Shown piece by piece: positions 21,067-27,481 of a DNA stretch of 38,607 bases. The stretch covers positions 1 to 38,607 of IMG/VR virus record IMGVR_UViG_3300033148_008499, one strand, 5' to 3'. Below the pieces are notes generated by a model. It worked only from the letters and a program-made list of their open reading frames with translations, was not told where the DNA came from and searched no databases. Source of the DNA: a virus. Made by a program: the position numbers and the translations under genes. How positions within the stretch are numbered: position 1 is the first letter of the stretch; each line of letters begins with the position of its first letter.

Positions 21067-21975
21067 ATGGGTAAAGAGGCATTAAAGATACCGTTCCTTG
21101 ACCCGGAAGACGATCCGGCAATGTTTGACACCAGCCGGCACATTCCAAAAGCCGAAAACGGCGAGTATGCGAAGTGGAATTATATCGTCGTCGATCCCGT
21201 TGAACACATGGTTTGGCATAATATCCGCCGGGAGCGACCGGAAAAACTTGACGATCTGAAGTCTGCGATTGACGAGCGCGAGCAATTGTTAAAGCTGAGA
21301 ATAAAGATTTCCAATCAGTTGCTGGCGTTCGCCCGGAGAACCGATAGCGAATACAGCAAAGAAGTCCTGGAAAAAATGTTCGAAGAGGCCACCGCGCTTG
21401 AAGCGGCTTCCCGGAAAAAGCTCGAAAAATTTGCGATTGAATACCGGGAATATGACACGCTCATGAATGCGTGCATGAGCATCCGGGGAGTCGGTCCATT
21501 GACGGCGGCATATTTGATCGTTTATGTGGATTTGACGAAAGCGCCGAATTGTTCGAGCGTATGGAAATATGTCGGGTATCACGCGGCATCATGGCAGAGA
21601 TACCAGAAGACCGTAGCGGGAGGCGGCAACAAGAAATTGCGCACGGCGCTATATCGGACGGCCTGCGCCATGATAAAACTCGGTAGTCCCTATGCGGAGG
21701 TCTATTACGCCAGGAAAGACAAAACCAGCCAAAGCGAACTGATGACCAGTTCGTACAATACGCAAGGAGTTCGCGTACAATGCGCATGGAAAGACACAAA
21801 ACCGTCGCATCGCCATGGGGATGCAATGCGCGTCATGATGAAGCATTTTCTTCGTGATTACTGGAAGGTGGGGAGGACCATTATGGGACTTCCGATCAAT
21901 GATCCATACGCAGCGGAGCACCTTGGACACGAGCACATAATCCCGCCGCAAGCGCGCGGCTGGCCTATGGAATAG
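21067..21975 (+). CDS. tasA: TasA-like TIGR-associated protein (IS110/Nop-related, no nuclease domain)
   Basis: This 302-residue protein has an N-terminal region (1-55), a long helical coiled-coil-like segment (about 60-135) and the IS116/IS110/IS902 C-terminal domain. That domain starts with the helix-hairpin-helix IRGVGPLTAAYLI (139-151), continues WKYVGYHAASW and ends with the basic GNKKLRTALYRTACAMIK (187-204). The tail runs to GHEHIIPPQARG. The IS110 N-terminal DEDD/RuvC-like catalytic domain is absent, and I see no HNH or RuvC motif. Stop TAG is 17 bases before an array of 36-bp dual-spacer units. Tas proteins of TIGR systems share this Nop/IS110 ancestry, and the nuclease-free form is called TasA. 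Role: RNA-guided DNA binding (inference). An IS110 remnant is the alternative, but no transposon ends are seen. Confidence 0.82.
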   Translation: MGKEALKIPFLDPEDDPAMFDTSRHIPKAENGEYAKWNYIVVDPVEHMVWHNIRRERPEKLDDLKSAIDEREQLLKLRIKISNQLLAFARRTDSEYSKEVLEKMFEEATALEAASRKKLEKFAIEYREYDTLMNACMSIRGVGPLTAAYLIVYVDLTKAPNCSSVWKYVGYHAASWQRYQKTVAGGGNKKLRTALYRTACAMIKLGSPYAEVYYARKDKTSQSELMTSSYNTQGVRVQCAWKDTKPSHRHGDAMRVMMKHFLRDYWKVGRTIMGLPINDPYAAEHLGHEHIIPPQARGWPME

Positions 21976-21992
21976 AGTTTTCCAAAATGATC

Positions 21993-22396
21993 AAGCGAGC
22001 CAAAGGTAGGAAGACACCCACTTCGCGGAAGCGAGCCAAAGGTAGGAAGACACCCACTTCGCGGAAGCGAGCCATTATTGCGAAGACATCCAACGCCGAG
22101 AAGCGAGCCATACTGCATAAGACACCCAGAGTGGTGAAGCGAGCCACGGTGCGCAAGACACCCACTGTATCAAAGCGAGCCACGACGAATAAGACACCCA
22201 AAACAGCGAAGCGAGCCATTATTGCGAAGACACCCAAGGCCGAAAAGCGAGCCACGAAACGGAAGACACCCACTCTGCTTAAGCGAGCCAGACGAAACAA
22301 GACACCCACTCTGCTTAAGCGAGCCAGACGAAACAAGGCACCCACTTGGCCGAAGCGAGCCAGCAAATCAAAGACACCCAGAGCGCTTAAGCGAGC
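21993..22396 (+). repeat. TIGR-type array: 11 units of 36 bp, 22 eight-base spacers
   Basis: Each unit is AAGCGAGCCA, 8 variable bases, AAGACACCCA, 8 variable bases. The first 10-mer is identical in all 11 units, and its first 8 bases recur at the end (22389-22396). The second is identical in 9 of 11 (variants AAGACATCCA and AAGGCACCCA). Since the array begins and ends with AAGCGAGC, that repeat fits the edge repeat and AAGACACCCA the loop repeat. Edge-side spacers: AAGGTAGG twice, TTATTGCG twice, TACTGCAT, CGGTGCGC, CGACGAAT, CGAAACGG, GACGAAAC twice, GCAAATCA. Loop-side spacers: CTTCGCGG twice, ACGCCGAG, GAGTGGTG, CTGTATCA, AAACAGCG, AGGCCGAA, CTCTGCTT twice, CTTGGCCG, GAGCGCTT. The 36-base period and two short spacers per unit match published tigRNA arrays. 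Confidence 0.9.
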
Positions 22397-22418
22397 ACCC
22401 TTCGGGGTGCTTTTTTTT
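22394..22418 (+). terminator. Rho-independent terminator closing the TIGR array
   Basis: AGCACCC-TTCG-GGGTGCT (22394-22411) followed by seven more Ts. The stem begins inside the last partial edge repeat, so the array transcript ends exactly with the array. This supports plus-strand transcription and an RNA product. Confidence 0.93.
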
Positions 22419-22434
22419 GCCCCTTGCTTTTTTC

Positions 22435-22463
22435 TTTCAAATAATCATACAGTGTGGTACACT
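22435..22463 (+). promoter_or_regulatory. Possible promoter/operator for scaffold-capsid genes
   Basis: TTTCAA (22435-22440), 17-base spacer, TACACT (22458-22463), overlapping the inverted repeat AGTGT-GGT-ACACT (22451-22463). It lies between the array terminator and the scaffold gene, where a restart of transcription is needed. The -35 is weak. Confidence 0.35.
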
Positions 22464-22524
22464 ATATCATACACCGTGCGGAACATAGCCAAAATCCGTT
22501 ACGTGCGGGGTTGCGAGGTACTAC

Positions 22525-23157
22525 ATGGACGAAAATGAATTGATCGGGATGGTTCCCGAGGACAATCGCGAAGCGGTACAGCAATTTATCCAATCGTTGA
22601 ACCCGCTCTCGAAGTTGGACGAAAAATCGGTCGGACGGTTTATCGAGCAAAACGATGTGCTCAAAAGCTATCGGGATCGATTTTTCAAGGACAGCCTCGA
22701 GAATTGGCAAAAAAACAACCTGGACAAAATCTACCAGGAGCGATACGCGAAGGAACACCCGGAAGAGACCGAAGAGCAGAAACGAATCAAAGAGCTCGAA
22801 ATAAAATTTGCGGAGAAGGACCGACAGCAGCAGCAGGCGGAATTGCGACTGACCGCCCTAAACATTATCACCGAGATGGAATTACCGAAAGATGCGGCCA
22901 ATTACATTTCGGGGAATGATGAGAAGGAGCTACGCAAAAGTGCCGAAGGACTCAAGGCGATATTGGACGCACACGAAGGAAAGGTGCGTGAGGGTATTAT
23001 TCGTGAACATGGCCGGACGCCGGAGAAAGCAACAGACCATGGGGACAAATACTACACGATTGACCAGATCAACGAAATGTCGGCCGCCGAGTATTCCCAG
23101 AATTCAGACAAGGTCCTTGCTTCGATAAAATATCATCAATCCCTACAATCGAGGTAA
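22525..23157 (+). CDS. Capsid scaffolding protein (DUF4355-like)
   Basis: This 210-residue, highly charged helical protein begins MDENELIGMVPEDNREAVQQ. A central coiled coil (EEQKRIKELEIKFAEKDRQQ) is followed by a region (LTALNIITEMELPKDAANYI) typical of phage scaffolds of the DUF4355 type. It sits 3 bases before the major capsid gene, the standard place for scaffold. It would guide capsid assembly and then leave or be cleaved. Confidence 0.82.
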   Translation: MDENELIGMVPEDNREAVQQFIQSLNPLSKLDEKSVGRFIEQNDVLKSYRDRFFKDSLENWQKNNLDKIYQERYAKEHPEETEEQKRIKELEIKFAEKDRQQQQAELRLTALNIITEMELPKDAANYISGNDEKELRKSAEGLKAILDAHEGKVREGIIREHGRTPEKATDHGDKYYTIDQINEMSAAEYSQNSDKVLASIKYHQSLQSR

Positions 23158-23160
23158 TCA

Positions 23161-24006
23161 ATGGCTGATTATTTGATGAACCTAAAGCCGACTGTATGGA
23201 ACAACGCCCTCATGACGGCTTTGCAGAAAAGCCTTGTCTATGGGAACCTGACCAACCAGAATTTTACCGGCCAGGCGACCATCGGTGGGTCCGTTAAGTT
23301 CAACCAGATCGGCGAAGTAGACGTCAGCGATTATACCGCATACTCGGACATGACGTTCCAGACACTTGACGACGCATCCCTGACGATGGTCATTGCGCAA
23401 AAGAAATATTTTGCGTTCCAGTTGGACGAAACCGATGAGCGGTTCATTCCCGTTGACGTTCTTGCAGCCGGAATAGAACGCGGTAGCTATCGAATCCGCG
23501 ACGGCATAGACACGTATATCGCAGGGAAATATAGCGACGCAGGCGTTACCTATAAAACGGCCGCGGCTCCGGCCGCATCGTCGTCGGGTACCATCGTGCA
23601 GCACCTTGCGGAGTTTGCCGAAACCATGACCGAGGCGAATATCCCCATGGAAAACCGCTGGTGCGTGGTTCCACCGTGGGTAATCACAAAACTGACGCTC
23701 GCCGGCGTTACCGACAAAATGCCAAACGCAGACGTGTTTGCGCAGGGGTATGTCAACATGCCCATTGTCGGATTCTCGCGTGTGTACGTGAGCAACAACG
23801 TGCAGACCAGCGGGACGGTATACACCATCCTGGCGAGTTCGGGAACCGAGGCCATAGGCTACGCAGGCGCGATAAGCGGCAATATTCGTATCCGCCCGGC
23901 TGAAAAACGCCGAGCAACGAACGTTGACGGTCTATGGGTATACGACGCAAAAGTCATTCGACCGGATATGCTCGCATGTGCGTATCTTGCCGAGACGGCG
24001 AATTAG
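23161..24006 (+). CDS. Major capsid protein
   Basis: This 281-residue protein has the order and features of an HK97-fold coat protein of the P22/SPP1-like branch. The N-arm is MADYLMNLKPTVWNNALMTA, followed by NLTNQNFTGQATIGGSVKFN and the long strand-rich body ending KVIRPDMLACAYLAE. It follows scaffold and precedes a decoration-like protein and connectors. A fold comparison would be needed to fix the subtype. Confidence 0.85.
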   Translation: MADYLMNLKPTVWNNALMTALQKSLVYGNLTNQNFTGQATIGGSVKFNQIGEVDVSDYTAYSDMTFQTLDDASLTMVIAQKKYFAFQLDETDERFIPVDVLAAGIERGSYRIRDGIDTYIAGKYSDAGVTYKTAAAPAASSSGTIVQHLAEFAETMTEANIPMENRWCVVPPWVITKLTLAGVTDKMPNADVFAQGYVNMPIVGFSRVYVSNNVQTSGTVYTILASSGTEAIGYAGAISGNIRIRPAEKRRATNVDGLWVYDAKVIRPDMLACAYLAETAN

Positions 24007-24018
24007 GGGAGGTGAATC

Positions 24019-24375
24019 ATGGCTGATACTCTTACGTCCATTACTGTAATCGGGACGGCGCCGGTCACCGCCAACAGCATTACGTCTACGGCCGAAACGT
24101 GTACCATATCGGTAACCGACCTATCCCGGACGTTCGTCCGAATGACAAACGTCAGCACTACCGCATCGGTAATCGTAAGCCTCGGAGCGAGCGACGACCC
24201 GATGGTGGCTGAGGGGATCGGAGCGTTGTCGATAACCATTGCGACGAACCAGACCGTATATGTCGGCTCCTCGTGGGATTCCGCGAGGTACAAAACGACC
24301 GGAGGCACAATCATATTTACGGTGCCGACCGCGGGAACGGTAACGTTCGAAGTCGGGTACATGACTCCGTACTAA
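24019..24375 (+). CDS. Putative capsid decoration/head fibre protein
   Basis: This 118-residue Thr/Ser/Val-rich all-beta protein (MADTLTSITVIGTAPVTANS, then TIATNQTVYVGSSWDSA) sits directly after the capsid gene. Composition and position fit a decoration protein of jelly-roll or Ig type on the capsid surface. No specific family is assigned. The start follows AGGGGAGGTG. Confidence 0.6.
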   Translation: MADTLTSITVIGTAPVTANSITSTAETCTISVTDLSRTFVRMTNVSTTASVIVSLGASDDPMVAEGIGALSITIATNQTVYVGSSWDSARYKTTGGTIIFTVPTAGTVTFEVGYMTPY

Positions 24376-24384
24376 ACGATATTG

Positions 24385-24402
24385 GCGCGCCTTCGGGCGC
24401 GC
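24385..24402 (+). terminator. Hairpin between decoration and connector genes
   Basis: GCGCGCC-TTCG-GGCGCGC, a stable seven-bp stem with a UUCG tetraloop, followed by TATTT. It probably acts as a partial terminator that makes capsid genes more abundant than connector genes. Confidence 0.7.
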
Positions 24403-24420
24403 TATTTAACGGAGCATGCT

Positions 24421-25083
24421 ATGTCGGTAATAACCCTCGCCGAAACCAAGGAATTTCTTAGAATATCCGCATCGACGTATGACAGCATAATCACTTCGCT
24501 TATTCCCACCGTTCAAGATCGTCTGCGCTATATCTGCAACAATCCATTCACCGTTCAACCGCTCATAAATCGCGTTCATAGTCGATTCGGGTACTACCGC
24601 AACGAATACGACCGCTGGTATGACCGGGACACGCAGCTTTACATCCTGGCGCAAGTAAACGCAACGTTTGACGCGAGCTCGGCAACGGTGACCTCCCGAG
24701 GTGAGAATTTCGCATCCGCGCAATTTGCATCGGGAATGGATATTCTCATAAAAGACAGCTATCGCAACGACGGGTATTTCACGATTGATTCGGTGAGTAC
24801 GTCATCGCTGACCATTGCGAGCACGTTTTCAGCATCTTTCAACGATGAGGCCACGGGAGCGACGATTTACTTCGCTGTGGTCAATTGGCCGAAGGGCATA
24901 AAGCCTCTTGTCGCCCAGTTGATACGGTATGATTACGAAGAGCGACCAAAGCTGACCGGCGTCCGGTCGGAAAGGCTTGGGCCGTATTCTGTGTCATATG
25001 GCGTCGATTACGGATACCCAAAGGCGTTGCTGGCGCCGCTCATGGAGTATACCATCCCGCATTTCGGAGCAATGACACAATGA
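24421..25083 (+). CDS. Head-tail connector/adaptor protein (gp6/gp15-like)
   Basis: This 220-residue protein begins MSVITLAETKEFLRISASTYD, the helical opening of phage connectors (TLAEAKxxLRI...D). It then has LIPTVQDRLRYICNNPF, a beta insertion and RYDYEERPKLTGVRSERLG. I chose the ATG at 24421 because this opening is conserved; an ATT/TTG-type extension upstream would lie in the hairpin. It joins the portal ring to the tail completion proteins. Confidence 0.75.
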   Translation: MSVITLAETKEFLRISASTYDSIITSLIPTVQDRLRYICNNPFTVQPLINRVHSRFGYYRNEYDRWYDRDTQLYILAQVNATFDASSATVTSRGENFASAQFASGMDILIKDSYRNDGYFTIDSVSTSSLTIASTFSASFNDEATGATIYFAVVNWPKGIKPLVAQLIRYDYEERPKLTGVRSERLGPYSVSYGVDYGYPKALLAPLMEYTIPHFGAMTQ

Positions 25084-25409
25084 GCTATGCGGGATTCCTG
25101 AACCTGGTCGAAAGCGTGCAGGTTGCGCGGGAAACGATAACCATGGACGGCATGGGAAGCTATAGTGCGGCAACGGTGTTGACTACGCTTAACAAGGCCG
25201 CAATATGGCAGATCGGAGCGGGAGACATCTATTTGAGCGAACAGCAAATGCAGGTGTCCACCCACGTGCTCGCATGCCAGGCCGACGACGACGTGTTGTT
25301 TACCGACAAAATTGTATATGACGGAAACACGTATGAAGTGACCGGGAGGCCGGACGACGTGTTTAACAAGGGGCGCGTAAAAACGCTCACGATGAAATTG
25401 ATAAACTAA
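25080..25409 (+). CDS. Head closure/stopper-like protein
   Basis: This 109-residue beta-rich protein overlaps the connector stop (ATGA) and the next gene. The pattern VARETITMDGMGSYSAATV...GDIYLSEQQMQVSTHVLACQ...YEVTGRPDDVF resembles SPP1 gp16/HK97 head-closure proteins, with a D-x-V-x-Y-x-G-x-x-Y-E-V-T-G-R turn. Assigned from pattern and position. Confidence 0.6.
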   Translation: MSYAGFLNLVESVQVARETITMDGMGSYSAATVLTTLNKAAIWQIGAGDIYLSEQQMQVSTHVLACQADDDVLFTDKIVYDGNTYEVTGRPDDVFNKGRVKTLTMKLIN

Positions 25410-25831
25410 TGGCCTATTGCATAGAAACATCGGGAAACTGGAACGGCAAAGAGGTCAAAATTGCCGCGAAAAAGGCGACGGGGAAAACGATGTTTGAGGT
25501 CGGTCTGATCGTCGAAGGGTATGCAAAAACGCTGAGTCCGGTTGATACCGGCCGATTGGCGGGAAGCATTACCACGCAGGCGAGATATACCGGCAGCAGT
25601 CCCCTCTCGCCGGCTTCCATGCTCGACGTAATTCATAGGCCGAACAGCGATTGGATTGTACTCGTGGGAACGGCGGTCGAATATGGACCGTATATCGAGT
25701 TCGGGACGTACCGAAGCCAGGCACAAGCCTTTTTGCGTCCGGCTCTCGCATTGGCAAGGGGACAGGCGATCACGGTCGCCATGCATAAAGGCCGGTTGCA
25801 ACTCAAAGAATATTTGAGGAACGCGGCATGA
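25409..25831 (+). CDS. HK97 gp10-like neck/tail completion protein
   Basis: This 140-residue protein contains the family hallmark VDTGRLAGSITTQA and, later, AVEYGPYIEFGTYRSQAQAF with LRPALALAR. It belongs to the neck and is present in almost every siphovirus tail cluster at this point. It overlaps both neighbours by one to four bases. Confidence 0.85.
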   Translation: MAYCIETSGNWNGKEVKIAAKKATGKTMFEVGLIVEGYAKTLSPVDTGRLAGSITTQARYTGSSPLSPASMLDVIHRPNSDWIVLVGTAVEYGPYIEFGTYRSQAQAFLRPALALARGQAITVAMHKGRLQLKEYLRNAA

Positions 25832-26232
25832 AGCCATACCAGGCGATAGGGTGGACGCTGAACCAGACTACGGCGATAACCGCTATCACGAGTACTCGTA
25901 TCTACCACGGGAATCGGCCGGAAAATACCGGCTTGCCGTGTATCAATTATTTTGAATCCGGGATAGGGATTCGACAAAACGGCTATGAGACGCAGGACTA
26001 TACGGTCAATTGTCGAGCTCAAGACCCGGGGGAAGCGCTTGATTTGGCGCGAGAGGTAGTTGATTTGTTTCACGGGACATCTTCAACGGGAATATATGGG
26101 ACACAAAACGGATTCGATATTATGCGAGCGTTTTTGTCCGGGATGCCGGGGGTATTACCCGAACCCGAAGATTCGATATACAATGCTCCGGTAACGATCA
26201 CGATGGTTTACCCATCGTCAACGGTGAGTTAA
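25828..26232 (+). CDS. Tail terminator protein (DUF3168-like)
   Basis: This 134-residue alpha/beta protein has an N-terminal helix, TSTRIYHGNRPENTGLPCIN, a strand pair and ALDLAREVVDLFHG. It fits the tail terminator family that ends tube growth and joins it to the head. Position between gp10-like and tube genes supports this. Family assignment is moderate. Confidence 0.65.
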   Translation: MKPYQAIGWTLNQTTAITAITSTRIYHGNRPENTGLPCINYFESGIGIRQNGYETQDYTVNCRAQDPGEALDLAREVVDLFHGTSSTGIYGTQNGFDIMRAFLSGMPGVLPEPEDSIYNAPVTITMVYPSSTVS

Positions 26233-26242
26233 GGAGGGCGCA

Positions 26243-26797
26243 ATGCCTGTTTACCAGAATACGTCAGTTGATACCGATAAACTGATTATCGGCAACTGCA
26301 AAATAGAAACGGCGGCCACCGCGGGCGGCACCTTTGTCAATCTCGGCGCTGGGATCGTCAACGATTTTCAGCACGTAATCGAGAAATACGATGTACAGGC
26401 AGGGAACGCCCCCGACCCGATAGAAGGAATTGCCGAAGAAACGTGCACGTGTTCATTCGAAATGATTGAGTACGACGCATCGGTTTTGACCGCGATCCAT
26501 TGCGGGGCAATCATTACGTCTACGACTTCGAGCGTGGCAACGATTCACGCCGGGGGACAAGACACAATGACTCCGCGAGCGTTCCGGCTGACCAACACGC
26601 GAACCATATCGGGAACGACCGTGCAAACGATTTTGACTATCTACTACGCAACGCTCGACAACGGCCCGTCGCTGCAATTCAAAAGTGACAACGATTCCGA
26701 CCCGATAGCGGTCATGCCTGCTACGCTGACCGGAAAACGCGACACAAGCCGAACGGCCGGATACCAATTGTACTGCATCACGCACGACGAAATATAA
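26243..26797 (+). CDS. Major tail tube protein
   Basis: This 184-residue, Thr-rich beta protein starts MPVYQNTSVDTDKLIIGNCK after AAGGAGGG. It has VNLGAGIVNDFQHVIEKYDV and a late GKRDTSRTAGYQLYCI, the layout of tail tube subunits (beta sandwich with N-arm). It lies between the terminator and the chaperone genes, where the tube gene is expected. Confidence 0.75.
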   Translation: MPVYQNTSVDTDKLIIGNCKIETAATAGGTFVNLGAGIVNDFQHVIEKYDVQAGNAPDPIEGIAEETCTCSFEMIEYDASVLTAIHCGAIITSTTSSVATIHAGGQDTMTPRAFRLTNTRTISGTTVQTILTIYYATLDNGPSLQFKSDNDSDPIAVMPATLTGKRDTSRTAGYQLYCITHDEI

Positions 26798-26807
26798 GGA
26801 GAACTGC

Positions 26808-27218
26808 ATGGGAAACAAGGTTTATGATCTGGACACGCTGCGACCGGCAAAAAAACTGGTTCGGCTGGGAGGCAAGGAAATTGATGTTTCCTATATTCCA
26901 ACCGCGATTACGTGGGAGGTTGATAACGTTGTCCGAGAGCTCGAAAAAATAAACCTTGAGAAAATGCAAGAAGGTGGGGATGAAACGAAAAAAGCGTTCG
27001 ACCTCACCATTGATTTGTGCGTGCTGTTTTGCGAATGGAAGTACCCCGAACTGGACCGCCAATGGTTTCTTGAGAACACGGGACCTCAGCAGATCAACGC
27101 ATTTGCGGAAATCATAAAGCAAACGCTTGAGGATGCGTATAAGGGCGCGGAGGCGTACCAAAAAAACTTGACAGCGGCCCAGGGGACGGAAACGTCCACC
27201 TCGGCCGCATCTTCGTAA
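26808..27218 (+). CDS. Tail assembly chaperone, short form (gpG-like)
   Basis: This 136-residue helical, acidic protein after AAGGAG is the unshifted product of a typical tail chaperone pair. Near its end the codons CAA-AAA-AAC contain the slippery heptamer A-AAA-AAC (27161-27167). A -1 slip there enters the frame of the next ORF, giving a fused product of about 224 residues. The chaperone coats the tape measure protein during tail assembly and is not in the virion. Confidence 0.8.
   Translation: MGNKVYDLDTLRPAKKLVRLGGKEIDVSYIPTAITWEVDNVVRELEKINLEKMQEGGDETKKAFDLTIDLCVLFCEWKYPELDRQWFLENTGPQQINAFAEIIKQTLEDAYKGAEAYQKNLTAAQGTETSTSAASS
27161..27167 (+). other. -1 programmed frameshift slippery site A-AAA-AAC
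   Basis: The heptamer is in the correct phase for tandem slippage (codons AAA then AAC). After the shift the frame is open (L-D-S-G-P-G-D-G-N-V-H-L-G-R-I-F-V-S) and runs straight into the ORF starting with ATG at 27221. This is the classic G/GT arrangement of siphovirus tails. Confidence 0.85.
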
Positions 27219-27220
27219 GC

Positions 27221-27481
27221 ATGGCGTTGCTCTATCCATGGGCAACGAAAGAATACCTGCTATGGAACATGACGATTGGTCAGATTTTGCTGTACCACAA
27301 TCTCGGCGTAGAAATGAAATACGGCAAGAAGGGCAACGGGGAAAAAAGCTCGGTGCGAAACATGAGCTATGACCAGGTAAAGCAACTCCGCGAAGAAATG
27401 CGCCAACAGGGATTGATTGACGAAAAGGCGCGAAGCGATGCGAAGAAGGAAAAATACCGCGCCAAATATGGAGACGTGTAA
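27221..27481 (+). CDS. Tail assembly chaperone, T domain (made by -1 frameshift)
   Basis: This 86-residue segment (MALLYPWATKEYLLWNMTIG, QILLYHNLGVEMKYGKKG) is the T part of the G/GT chaperone. It has an ATG but no good Shine-Dalgarno, so it is probably made mainly as a fusion from the frameshift at 27161. Its C-terminal end is charged (KKEKYRAKYGDV). It abuts the tape measure gene. Confidence 0.78.
   Translation: MALLYPWATKEYLLWNMTIGQILLYHNLGVEMKYGKKGNGEKSSVRNMSYDQVKQLREEMRQQGLIDEKARSDAKKEKYRAKYGDV

Noticed and set aside
19303-21148. Long minus-strand open frames opposite portal and MuF-like genes
   Set aside because: They mirror well-supported structural genes and have no ribosome sites or domain features.
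21067-21975. Active IS110 transposase of an insertion sequence
   Set aside because: The N-terminal DEDD/RuvC-like catalytic domain is missing, no element ends or bridge-RNA-like flanks are visible, and the gene has a phage-type promoter and is followed by the array.
21965-22366. Minus-strand repeat protein across the array
   Set aside because: It is produced by the 36-base periodicity, which keeps several frames open; the terminator shows plus-strand transcription.
21993-22396. CRISPR array
   Set aside because: Spacers are only 8 bases and two different repeats alternate; no cas genes. The alternating 10/8/10/8 layout beside an IS110/Nop-like protein fits TIGR, not CRISPR.
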